From Panagrolaimus kolymaensis (lineage: Eukaryota > Nematoda > Chromadorea > Rhabditida > Panagrolaimidae): a stretch of 64,000 nucleotides of DNA. The position numbers and the translations under genes are program-made. The notes beneath the pieces are model-generated. The model searched no databases and was not told the origin of the DNA. It worked only from the letters and a program-made list of their open reading frames with translations. The DNA lies in assembly GCA_028622995.1 (NCBI GenBank), contig JAJQJQ010000049.1, positions 62,001-126,000 on the forward strand, in the 5' to 3' direction. Positions 23,627 through 33,842 of the stretch are shown in pieces (within the stretch, counting starts at the first letter, position 1; each line of letters starts with the position of its first letter).

Positions 23627-25710
23627 CTAATTACGAGGTACAAGTTTGAGATTCATAGTTTCAGGGCAAAGTAAACTTCGAGTCACTTCTTTCAACTAAA
23701 AAAATAAATAATTACTTTTTAACTTCTGTCAAAATAAAAAGTTTACTTCTGTGGATTTGGATAATTCAATTTTAAATTCACGAAGTAAATAAATTAAAAA
23801 TGTTTTCACTTCGTGAACAGCTAATCTTTTTCCCGGACAAATTCTTGGTCCTGCACCGAACGTAAATAAAGCTAATGGATGGCGATTTTTAGAATTTTCA
23901 GGTAAAAATCTATCTGGATTGAATTCTTTCGCATCCAAACCCCAAACATTTTCATCCATTTGCAAAACCATTGCATTTACGTGGACACAAACTCCGGCTT
24001 CAATTGTCATGATTCCACCATTTGGATGTGGAAGAGTTGCTTCGGTTAAGGCGCGTCGAGCTAGGGCTCTAAAATTTTTCAGAGTTTTAATAAAAGAAAT
24101 ATTTTAAAAAGGAGAGCCTTGACTCACGGAAATGCAACTGGATGAAATCGTGATACTTCTTTAATAAAACGGTCAAGAACATCGAGGTCTTGGATTGTGG
24201 TGTAGGTGATGTCTTCCTATAAAAAAGCTATATAAAAAATAGCTTTAAGAATTATTAAAAAAGATAATAGATATTTTTGAAACCCTTTATTTTGCAGAGA
24301 AAAATGTATTTGAGTATAAAATATGAAGAATTGTTACTTTCCGGTCGAGACTCACTTCAACATTCTTATTTTTTATACTCCAAAATTATTTCTGCGAAAC
24401 AAATAAAGTAAACTAACTTCATCATGAATAAAATCATTAATTTCCTGGACAACCATATCCTGATATTCTGGATGTTTGTTTGGCAAGTTCATACAAGCAA
24501 TATCCAATCATATTCGAAGTTGTTTCGCCTCCAGCAACTAAAAACATTTGTGCGGTTCCAATTAATTCGTCTTTGGTTAATTTTTTGGGAAATTTTCCAG
24601 ATAAATCCGAATCACAAGTATTATCAAATTCTTCTTGAGATTCTTTTAAAAAATCTATGAAATCTTGCTGCCTATTTTCTTTCTCCTCCGCGGTTTCAGA
24701 TTCTCGTTTATCAATAAAAGCCTAAAAATTTCTTCCATTTCGAGAAAAATTTTAAAAATGGAAAAACATACCGTAACTTTTTTTCTCAATTTTACAAGTC
24801 CACTTAAAATTGTTAAAACCGAAATAAATTGAAGATATCTGGTAAATCTTCGAAATTCATAAGTCCCTGCTAAAAATGATTTCAACCAAGATTTTTTTGT
24901 TTCTCCAAAATTTGATAAAGCTTCGATGGTTTGGACAAGAAAAGTGTTTTCACCAAATTTTTCATGAATACCCAAAGCTGATCGAGAAATAATTGCGAAA
25001 CTGGCATCCAATAAAATTCTGAAGAAAATAAATTATTTGTTTAATATTTTGCAAATTCTTTGTATTTTTGTAAGAAATAAACAAAAACTTACGGTTTAAC
25101 ATTTACTTCTCCATTATTTATTTCTGTCTTTTTTCTTAAATCATCCATTAATTCATGGGTGGCTTGTTTAATAATAAGATCTATTTGCTTGATTTGTTTT
25201 ACGGTTAAAGCTGAAGTAATTAAACCTCGAAGTCGCTTCCAACGACTCCCTTCAGAAATGGCCAAATTCACTCTTGGATCATTTTTTTGATCCAAAACAA
25301 ATGAAACATGAATCTTTCGACTTTGAAACGTTGAAAATTGTTTAATAAAAACTTCATTCAATAAATCAAGGTCAGAAGAAATTATGACTCGATGAGCGCC
25401 TTCCATAATTCCAAAAGTTTTTCCATATTTTGAGTGCCATTCTTTAAGCTTTTCTATATTTTTTCCATCTTTTTCAAGTTCAGCTAAATTCCCAAGAAAA
25501 TATGAAGATACTGGAGGCTGGGGAAGTTTTATGGTGGAGAAATAATTACATCGCTTTTTTATATACAAACTAAAAAATAAAGGAAATTTATCACTTTTTA
25601 TTAACTAAAAAAACTCACTAATAACAAATTCCAATAATTAAAAGAAATAAAATAACTTTTAAATTAAAAAAATAACTTCCAAACAAAAACGCTGCTAAAA
25701 TAAAAACCAT
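23627..25710 (-). pseudogene. Cytochrome P450, right-arm copy with frameshift
   Basis: Exons 25710-25619, 25569-25093, 25018-24772, 24721-24418, 24216-24128, 24068-23747, 23695-23627. All splice sites match the intact copy at 6355, and exons 1, 2, 5, 6 and 7 have identical lengths. Exon 4 is 304 nt against 300: four extra bases at about 24476-24485, just after the I-helix, turn ELAKHPEYQ into ELAKQTSRI and reach a stop within the exon. After the insertion the original frame (HPEYQ... and everything downstream, including ExxR and the haem loop GAGPRICPGK) is fully preserved. The I-helix reads AGGETTS. So it is a recent pseudogene, or there is a sequencing error at this spot. Unchanged splice sites and haem loop argue that the lesion is young. 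TATAAAAG at 25807-25800. Confidence 0.85.
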
Positions 25711-26341
25711 ATTCTTTTCTTAGCCAAAAACTTTCACCTTTACTCTCTTTTTTTGCTCTTTTTATTAATTCTGTGACCATTTGTCTTTAAATATGCTTCC
25801 TTTTATAACAAATATAAAAATTGATTAGACCCAAGACAAACACAATAAAATTGTAACTTTTGTCTGTTTTCATCCAATAAAAAAAATTTGGGCCCATATC
25901 AATCAATGGGTTCACTCACTTTACACAAACTCTTTCTCCAAAAAATTGATAACATATTATTTTTGTTGTACCTTTGCTGTGTTTGTCTGTTCAAAAACAC
26001 GGAAAAAGTGGAACACTTTTGTGTTCGGAAAAAAAGTCTAATAGAAAAAAAATTTGGTTTAGACACACAGCGACGGAGAAAGTCCATAAAAAATTTTTGA
26101 GCCGTTTCTAAAATAATTCGTTTCTTACTTTTTTGTATAAAAAAATATCGCTATTTTTTGTATACCAGTAAAGAAATTGCCGAAAGATAGAATTAAAATT
26201 AAATTAGAGAAATTTTGATGTTAATTAAAAGATATATTTTATATAAATATTTATTTTAACCATGAAAAAAAAGAAGAGACAAGTAGCAGTATATAAAAAA
26301 ACATCAAAAACTACAACAAAAACAAAAAAGACAAAGTTTCT
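25711..26341. other. Intergenic
   Basis: Contains the P450 promoter (TATAAAAG, minus strand, 25807-25800); homology to the left arm ends near 25.8 kb. The overlapping opposite frames at 25888-26100 are not supported as genes. Confidence 0.5.
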
Positions 26342-27189
26342 TCAAAAAAGATTTCTTTTGTTTTTATGGAATGTACGACGCTCATATGGATAGAAAATAA
26401 CGCAAGCAAAAAAAACCATTGTAAATAAAGCCAAGCCAAAAAGAAAGTATTTATTTTCTTGGCTTCCACGATCTCTAATTTTTTGTTTTGCTTTAAAAAC
26501 TTGAGAAATTTCAATAAAAAAATCCTTTGTAAATGCTGGATCAAGGGTTTCAATATTGGCAATAGAGGCTTTAGATGTTTTGATTGATTTTCTCAAATAT
26601 TTGCAACATTCTTGTTTGAGTTCAGGCATGTCACATTCGATTGATAAATTGGAAAGTTCGCAAACATTTTCATCACAAATTGCACCAAAAAAATCCCATT
26701 GTACGGATTTCTACGTATAATTTTTTAAAGTTATTAGCTCAGGTTAATAAAAAATAGTTAACTCACTTTAAGACTTTGAAATTCATATCGATGGGCAAAT
26801 TTGAGAAGTGAAACAAAATCAGAAAAAATAATATTTTCGTGATAATTAAAATCATAACAAAATTTTATTGCTTTATTAACGATGGTTGAATCAAATTCAT
26901 TAATCTCAATGCTGCTTTCCGATTTTACCAATTTTAACAATGTTTGAATCAAATCCATTAATTTCAATACTGCTTTCAATTTTGAAAAAGGTTTTAAACA
27001 TAGGCGAACATGCAGCAAGGACATTTTTATGTGCCTAAAAACTTTTATTTTTTACCAAATTTTAAAATTAAAAATTTAAAAAACCTTTATTTCTTCATTT
27101 TGAACGATAAAAGTAAAATCCTTGTCATCATCATTTTCCCATAGTTTTTGAAGTAAAGTTTTAGGTGATGAATATTTATTTGAAGACAT
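26342..27189 (-). pseudogene. BTB protein with C-terminal membrane segment, disrupted
   Basis: Exons 27189-27085, 27034-26767, 26710-26342. Exon 1 encodes MSSNKYSSPKTLLQKLW and a DFTFIV strand; exon 2 the BTB core (AHKNVLAACSPMFKTFFK); exon 3 a helical BACK-like part ending in one hydrophobic segment (LFGLALFTMVFFACVIF) and a basic tail. Compared with the paralogue at 27966, exon 2 is 268 nt instead of 210: a 58-nt segment around ESSIEIN(E/G)FDS is tandemly duplicated, shifting the frame so that the BTB frame meets TGA inside the duplication. Downstream frame and exon 3 are intact. A 34-nt GT...AG stretch spanning the junction could in principle be removed and restore the frame, but that is shorter than the other introns here. 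BTB proteins usually recruit cullin-3; a membrane-anchored one is unusual. Confidence 0.7.
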
Positions 27190-27965
27190 TTCAAACAAAA
27201 AAAAGAAACAAAAAATCCGACTTTTGAACCAAAAAGAATAAATATAAAAAAGAGTTATGTAAGATGCATAAAAAAAAGCAACTATGAAGAATGCGAAACT
27301 TTTATTTTGCCAACCAAACTTACAATTTTTTTTGTTTGGGATAGTTTTTTTGATAAATACTTTAAAAAAATCATAATGAAAAATAACTTTAGGGCACAAC
27401 TCAAGTTTTGCTAAGCAACGTACACACGCACATGCATCCGTAGTGTATATTCTTGATGAGTATTCTTTCTTTTCTTTTTTCTTTTTGAGGTCACTGAATG
27501 AATAATTTTTGTTTTATGCAATAGTTTCATTTTATTGCGCTTGAAAATTTTGTTTTCATTAAAGTTTATTCAAATTTTTACATTAAATATTTTAATTAAT
27601 TTTTCCAAGAAAGATTTTCAAGTGCTTAACGATTGGACGAAAGAAATGGCAATGAAAATTATTATTAGGAAAAGATAATTTTAAAACAGGAAGAAAAAAA
27701 ATATTCGATCAATGGAAAAATAAATTCGCAGAATATAAAATAAAGTGAAATACATATGCGAGTTTTGGTGAATCAAAAAACCCATATTTTTTATCAAACA
27801 AAAATAAAATTTTTGTCATTTTCGAAAAACTAAATTTTTGAGTTTTTTTTTGATAGTTTTTTTGGAATAAGAAAATTAATTAGAATATAAAAAAAACAAA
27901 CAACAATATATAATAATAATATCAATTCATAAAAAAGCCAAATCAAAAAATTCCATAAACAACAT
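27190..27965. other. Intergenic between the two BTB genes
   Basis: A/T-rich, no gene. Short frames here have no homologue in the window. Confidence 0.5.
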
Positions 27966-28862
27966 TTATTTGTAAAGCCCATTTGGGCCAAAACAATCAC
28001 AAGCTAACTTTGCTGCTTGAATGGGATTTTTTTGATTTTCTCTATAAATCCCAAGCATGCATAATAATATACAATTAAATATAAATAATAAAGCGATAAT
28101 AAAAAAAGGAATTTGTTCATGTTTTAATAAATCAAAAAGAGGTAGAAATGCGTTATCATCACGTTTTTCTTCGTGGACTTCATCGTCTGCTACTTTGACG
28201 TCATCATCTTCGTTCTCAACTTTTCCAAAAGCTTCAATTAAATGAAGTTTAGCAAAATCTTTATCCAATATTTCAATATTTGGAATAATTGCATCTTCTT
28301 TTTCTTCGTCGTCGAAACAATCAGTTAAAAAATCGAAACATTTTTCACGAAGTTTTTCAACTTTGCATTCCATAGATAAATTTGCGAGTTCACAAAAATT
28401 TTCAACGCATAATTTTTTAATTAATTCAATTTCTGAATTATCCTGAAAAAAAAAAATATTTAAAAATAAACATCGAAATCTTTTTTTTTACTTACTTTAA
28501 GATCTTGAAATTCATACTGATGAGCAAATTGGAGGAGGGCAATCAAATCATTGGCATTTTCATTTCCGAATTCAGAAAAATCATAACAAAATTTTATTGC
28601 TTTTTTAACAATGTTCGAATCAAATTTAACTATTTCCATGCTACTTTCAGTTTTGATAAGGGTTTTAAAAACTGGTGAACATGCAGCAAGAACATGTTTA
28701 TGGGCCTAAAAATTTAGTATAAAAGTTGCAAAAAAATATGAAAAATATATGAACCTTAATTTCTTCGCATCCACCAACGATAAAAGTAAAATCTTTATCA
28801 TCATCGTTCTCTTCCCATAATTTTTGAGATAAACTTTTAGAAGAATTTTCAGTTGAAGACAT
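27966..28862 (-). CDS. BTB protein with C-terminal membrane segment
   Basis: Exons 28862-28755, 28705-28496, 28442-27966 on the minus strand, phase 0 at both junctions; 264 aa. Residues 1-36: MSSTENSSKSLSQKLW then the DFTFIVGG strand; 37-106: BTB core AHKHVLAACSPVFKTLIK ... AIKFCYDF ... AHQYEFQDLK; 107 on: a BACK-like helical part, a very acidic stretch (ENEDDDVKVADDEVHEEK), one strong hydrophobic segment (IPFFIIALLFIFNCILLCML) and a short tail. BTB domains dimerise and act as cullin-3 adaptors; a tail-anchored topology would place that activity at a membrane. Paralogue of the broken gene at 26342. The tail-anchor is what I see; the ligase role is family inference. Confidence 0.8.
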
Positions 28863-29405
28863 TTTTGGGAAAAAAGATTGGTCACCAGAAAAAGAAATAA
28901 AAAGATAGTGCAGAATGGAAGTAAAAAAATAATAATGATTGAATGAAAAAATCTGCAAATAGGTAGGTAGTCAATAAAATTTTTTTTGAAGTTGTTGTTG
29001 TTTCTCAAAAAAGAGAAGACAGACAAAAGGTGTAAGTTTTTAGATGGTAAATAAATTATTTCCTTAGGTTATTTTTTTATTAAAATTATTCTTTAATGAA
29101 GATGGGTAAAGAAAAAAAAATCTAATCAATAAATACAGTAAACTTTGTTAGATGGGTAAAAAGAAAAAAGTATGTAAGTAAAGAAAATATCTTAAATGTT
29201 AAGCGAAATGGCCATATTTGAAGACAGAAAAAATCCTATCAAAGGAAAAAGGTAAACAAAAACATTGCATGTTTTACAATCTAAAGTTATTGTAAATTAA
29301 AAAGAAGTTTTAATCATTAAAGAAAATAACTATAAAAATTGAGAAAGAAAATCAACCGTTTTTGCCTAAAAAAATTTCAAATCCATTTGCTTTTAGCATT
29401 AGTCT
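28863..29405. other. Intergenic upstream of BTB gene
   Basis: No gene seen; the MITE with its target-site duplication begins at 29406. Confidence 0.5.
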
Positions 29406-29909
29406 TAACGCGATGGGCCTGGGTAAATCGAGGCAAAGCAATCAAAAAGGCAGGCAGAGTATTTCGAGGCAAAGTAGGGTATTTCGAGGCAAAAGCAGGG
29501 TATTTCGAGGCAAAATAAAAAGGCAACGTCTAATTACTATCAATCGATTCCTCTCAAAATTCTGAACATATTATTTTCAATCATTACTCAAAGCCTATAA
29601 AATTTTTTTGAGTTACGTGTTTTCCCTATGAGACAAAAATGATCAATAGAGAAACCCTATGAGTAAACATAATCCATAGCGAAAGCCTATATATCAGAAA
29701 GGACCCATAGGGAAAACATGTAACTCAAAAAATTTTTATAGGCTTTGGGTAATGATTGAAAATAATTTGTTCAGAATTTTGAGAGGAGTCGATTGATAGT
29801 AATTAGACGTTGCCTTTTTATTTTGCCTCGAAATACCCTGCTTTGCCTCGAAATACTCTGCCTGCCTTTTTGATTGCTTTGCCTCGATTTACCAAGGCCC
29901 TAACGCGAT
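29406..29909. mobile_element. Foldback MITE with 9-bp target-site duplication (MULE-like)
   Basis: A 486-bp element (29415-29900) that is almost one long inverted repeat. Left end gggcctgggtaaatcgaggc; the right end is its reverse complement with one mismatch. Homology runs inward about 200 bp on each side, leaving a short loop at about 29640-29700. Each arm carries repeats of 'gtatttcgaggcaaa' near the tip (three on the left). It is flanked on both sides by the identical 9-mer taacgcgat (29406-29414 and 29901-29909). A 9-bp duplication and long TIRs fit Mutator-like (MULE) non-autonomous elements. No transposase is encoded; the short ORF at 29362-29565 is just the repeats. RNA from it would form a long hairpin. 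Confidence 0.85.
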
Positions 29910-30207
29910 TTTTGCATAACACTTTTTTTACTTTTGAATTCATTTTTAGTTGCAAACCCCTTTTTTGTTGATGCAAAAATGGTTCATCCGAATCTCCTAA
30001 GCTTTGTAATATTACATAAAATTATTAGTTTCTTACACAACAACAAAACCCTTAATTTCTTTGCGTTTTGCTCCTTTTGCGTCTATGCTTTTCCCAAAAA
30101 GCCGCCTTTATTTACTTTTTTTTCTCGCGTTGTTAGCTAACTTTATTTATTGTACCTTTTTTTTATATGCTGCTAACTTTCTTTATTTATTTCAGATTCA
30201 AATCAAC

Positions 30208-31724
30208 ATGGAACATCTTCCAGCTAAAGAACTTGAAAAACGTTTGGATGTGCTAATAGCTTCTCAACGTATGAAATATGAAGAAATGGAAAAGCAACCA
30301 ATCAAAAAGAAACTTCGTATATTCATTTCTCATCAGTATCATGTTCCTCCAGAATCATTATCATCATCGCGAACATCCGAATGGGAATTACGTGTTGAAG
30401 GACGCCTGGTTGAAGAATGCAATACAAATGTTCCACCATCTCATTTATCAACGTTAACGAATCTTATCAGCAACAAAAGCAACAAGAAATTTAGTGATTT
30501 CTTTACAAATATGCGAATTGAATTGGATAAAAATCTGTATGGTCCTAAAGAATCTACGATCGAATGGAAACGTGATCCTCAAAAGGCTACTGATGGATGT
30601 TTTATTAAACGGCCTGGCGCTTTTGATGTTCCATGTACTATTGAACTATGGATTGATTATGCGAGTAAGAAATTTCGTCTTCATCCTATTGTGGCAAAAG
30701 TTCTTGGTATTGCTTATGGTACAAAAACTCAAATCCTCGAAGCTGCAAATTTATATATTCGGTCACAAAAACTTCAAGTAAGTTTTTTTGGAATTGCTAC
30801 CTCACAGTGTGTTAGTTAGCTAGTCGTCACCTTTGTTTCCATGCTTAGATTTTGTTTACGTTACTAGCATCGTATATTTTTGCATTGATAAGTAACTTAA
30901 AAACATGGTTGTTCCATAACTAAACTTTCTTTTGCTTATGCAATAGCAACCCTTTTCTTGATAAAGTTTTATATTTTGTTTCCGATTTACCTTTACATTC
31001 CATCCTTTTGATGTTTTATAACTTTTTTTCCTGTTTTAGGACCTGAATGATCCAGAAATGATCAATTGTGATGCACATTTTACCGAAATTTTTAATGCTA
31101 AACGTATGTCAATGAGAGAGCTTTCAATAAGAATTGATCCTTTCCTTTTTCAACCTCATCCTGTGATCTTTAACCATGTTATTCGTTATGCTGATTCTGT
31201 TAAACCTGTGATTGCTTGTTATGATGTTGAAGTTGAACTAATGTGTGATGATTCTGTGAAGTTACTTGATTCTGAATATATGAAAAGCTTAGAAAAAGCT
31301 ATTGCTGACGAAGATGCTAAACTTCAAGAACATATTGCTGAAATTAAAGAATCTGAACAAACTATTGCTTTTTACAATTGTATTGTTGATGATCCAGTTC
31401 AAAGTGTCCTTGATATTGTCAAAGTTCAAAACAAATTTCAACAGGTTAGTTATGCTTTGCTTTGGTGGCTGTAGCTGTTGTTATTCATGGATGTGCCATA
31501 AAGTGTTTCCATCTTCGGTCCATACATTGTTACTTTGCTTTCTTTCAATTACTATATTGACTATGTTTTAGGCTATGAAAGAAACCTTCCATGATCCAGA
31601 AAAACGTGAAACATTTTTGCAACCTGAAATCAAAGAAGCTGTTGATCGGTATATTCACAATAAAATCCATCAACGTCGTGCTGAATTGCGAATGAATATT
31701 TTTGCCCATTCAAGTATCCATTAA
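30208..31724 (+). CDS. SMARCD: SMARCD/BAF60-type SWI/SNF subunit
   Basis: Exons 30208-30777, 31040-31444, 31572-31724, all phase 0; 375 aa. In order: RKLD-like N-terminal helix region, the strand WELRVEGRL, the block IELDKNLYGPKESTIEW, FIKRPG, then the SWIB/MDM2 fold (residues about 155-230: ELWIDYASKKFRLHPIVAKVLGI ... YIRSQKLQ ... ), followed by CYDVEVELM and a coiled-coil C terminus ending in RRAELRMNIF. These are the conserved blocks of BAF60/SMARCD (two paralogues in C. elegans, swsn-2.2 and ham-3). The protein is a core nuclear subunit of SWI/SNF chromatin remodellers linking transcription factors to the complex. It lacks the Pro/Gln-rich N terminus of animal BAF60; the start is the first ATG after a strong T-rich acceptor (tttatttcag, 30186-30195), consistent with trans-splicing. 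Codon use is less A/T-extreme than in neighbours, fitting high expression. AATAAA at 31854-31859. Confidence 0.95.
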
Positions 31725-32296
31725 AAATATTGTTGCCTTTATCCATTTTGTTTAAGGATTACCTATTATTATTATTTGTTTGTTGTGAATTACTGATTTA
31801 AAAACTCTTACATTGTAATGTGATTGTATTTGTCTTGTTTTTGTTGTTTTCATAATAAAGTTTTCATGCCTATTTTAATTTTTTTGTGACAAGTCTCATT
31901 TTTCATTTCCTTGATAGCTGCAACTGAAGCTGTTTTTGGTTGTTAACTTTTTTAAAGGTGCTGCTAATCTTCTTATTTTTTGGATTTTTACTATACTGCA
32001 AAGTAAATAATGGAAAGTTTTATTACAGCGTTAAACAATGACTTTACTTGCTTTTTTCCAAAAACGGAACAAATAACTTTTTTATGTTTTCTTTAAAATG
32101 CATTTGTGACTTTTTTTTATGCATTTTAGTGTTGTTTCGAATAGACACAATATTCACAGATTCAAACATTTATTAAAGAACAATAAAACAAAGGAATACA
32201 AAAATGTAAAACACAACAAAAGTAAACAAAAGAAACATAAGAAAATGTGAAACAATAAAGCAACGAAATCCAAGAAAGGGTCAAAAAAGAAACAAT
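31725..32296. other. Intergenic
   Basis: 3' UTR of the SMARCD gene (AATAAA 31854) and the tail side of the BTB pseudogene. Nothing else seen. Confidence 0.5.
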
Positions 32297-32757
32297 TCAA
32301 GTTTTAACGATATCAAAATTAACATTTTTAAGGATGGTGAAAGCGAAATCTTTATCAAGAGCATCGAAATCATCAATAAGTTTATCCATTCGGAAAGAAG
32401 CAACCATGAAATTCATGCAACGTTCTTGAAGATTGACGGAGTTTGAAGTAAGTGAGAAAGTTGCAATGCGAACGACAGTAGCAAGAGAGATGTCTTCAAC
32501 CAATGAAGTTTCCAATAAGTCATTAAAATATAACATAAAAAGAAGAAATATAGTAATAAAAAATAACTAACTTTGAGATCTTGAATGTCGTATTTATCAA
32601 AGAAAATGAGAACATCGAACTTTTCTTCCCAATTCAAAGTTGATATTTTTCGATCATAACAAAGTTCAATGGCAATTTTGACGCTTTCATAGGTAAAATC
32701 AATGATTTTCATTTTGTTTTCAACTGCTTCATTCATTTCAGAATTAAAATATTTCGG
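32297..32757 (-). pseudogene. Truncated MATH-BTB gene (3' half only)
   Basis: Minus-strand remnant homologous to exons 3 and 4 of the intact MATH-BTB gene at 51200-52630. It starts abruptly near 32757 inside the BTB domain (YFNSEMNEAVENKMKIIDF...) and lacks the MATH domain and first BTB helices. The exon ending DIQDLK at 32572 has a good GT donor, but the acceptor before DLLETSLVEDIS is destroyed: the expected ttttag-gac reads tttaatgac. The last exon still encodes the conserved end ERCMNFMVASFRM ... ALDKDFAF ... IVKT. Two independent lesions plus truncation make it a pseudogene. It abuts another truncated gene on the opposite strand. Confidence 0.82.
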
Positions 32758-32778
32758 AGTAATAAATTTTTTTTACAG

Positions 32779-33732
32779 AAAGTAGGCGATTGCATACAAA
32801 CCACATTTTCTGAAAAATTACAAATAAATCTTGGTTCAGTAACTGGTTTAGTAGTTTTTAATACTCTCAACGCCGTTATTTTAACGAAATATGATGAAAT
32901 ACCAACTTTATATGATGCAAATAACGATATCAAAAAATGTGTGGGAGATGGAACATTTAATAATTGCGTGAATGTGGATGATTTTACAAAATTATCTTTT
33001 GTTCAAAGCCAACCATCACCAAAGCAAAATGCTCGATAATATGTAACAAGCTTTTTAATTACCAATTATGGCTGTGGAACTGGATATGCAAGTTGGTTTT
33101 TAAAAATTGAAACATTAAATAAGGTTTGATGAGGGAAGCAACAACAAAAAATGATTGAGCCAAAGTTTTTTCTTTCTGACAACGAAAATCTTTTTTACTA
33201 ACCTATTTATTGGATGAACCCTTTGACCTCCTTCCATAAAGAAAGAAAAAAAAAGACAAAAAAGCTGGCCTAAAGTTTCGGACACCCTAGTCTGGGAGAT
33301 TCTCTTTTTTTTAAATTTTTTTTCTCACAAATAATTTATTTTTATTTTTTAGCACTTAGAAACAATCATGATTGCATTGGCAATGAATATATCAAAAGAT
33401 TCCCCTCTTGTTCCCTTTCAAATACCGGCGGAGGATGTGGAAGTCCAAAAGCCATATCAAATTGCCTTGGAGAAGCAATAAAAACGAAATGTGGGGAATC
33501 TTCAGCATGTTTAATAAGAAAATATAGTGAGCTTGAATTATGCGCTCCATTTGATGAAACTTGTGGCGAATGTAATCCTTTAACAATCAATAATAACTTT
33601 TTTGATAATTTGTGTGATGATGAAGAAAATGAAAGCAGCAACAACAAAATTGTTTCATATCAAACATTTTTATTGTTAAATTTTGGATTTTTTGTTTTAT
33701 CAAAAATTGTTTTTAATGTTAAAATCTTTTGA
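32779..33732 (+). pseudogene. Truncated cysteine-rich secreted protein gene
   Basis: Two exons homologous to exons 2 and 3 of the intact gene at 37847: 32779-33091 (313 nt, identical length to the intact exon) and 33353-33732. The cysteines are conserved (KCVGDGTFNNCVNVDDF; NCLGEA...TKCGES...ETCGECNPLT...NNFFDNLCDDEE) and a C-terminal hydrophobic segment is kept. The signal-peptide exon is missing: upstream of the acceptor at 32777 there is only the minus-strand BTB remnant. There is an in-frame TAA at 33037-33039 where the intact gene has a residue between R and Y. Hence a pseudogene, although the reading frame is otherwise open. Confidence 0.82.
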
Positions 33733-33842
33733 ATCTTAAATTTTAATAATTTAAGATTGGATTCAAAATAATAAATAAAAAACGATAACAACAAGAAAAA
33801 ATATTAAAAAACCAAAAGCATTTATCATTAAAAAATATTTTT

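Noticed and set aside
23919..24107. Plus-strand ORFs opposite the P450 exons (also 7840-8076 minus)
   Set aside because: Antisense shadows of conserved coding exons; both paralogues show the mirrored frame for that reason only.
29362..29565. 67-codon Gln/Arg/Ser-rich ORF as a protein gene
   Set aside because: It translates the subterminal repeats of the foldback MITE.
30061..30207. N-terminal extension of the SMARCD protein (hydrophobic upstream codons)
   Set aside because: Upstream frame is open but hydrophobic and unlike any SMARCD; a strong splice acceptor lies just before the ATG at 30208.
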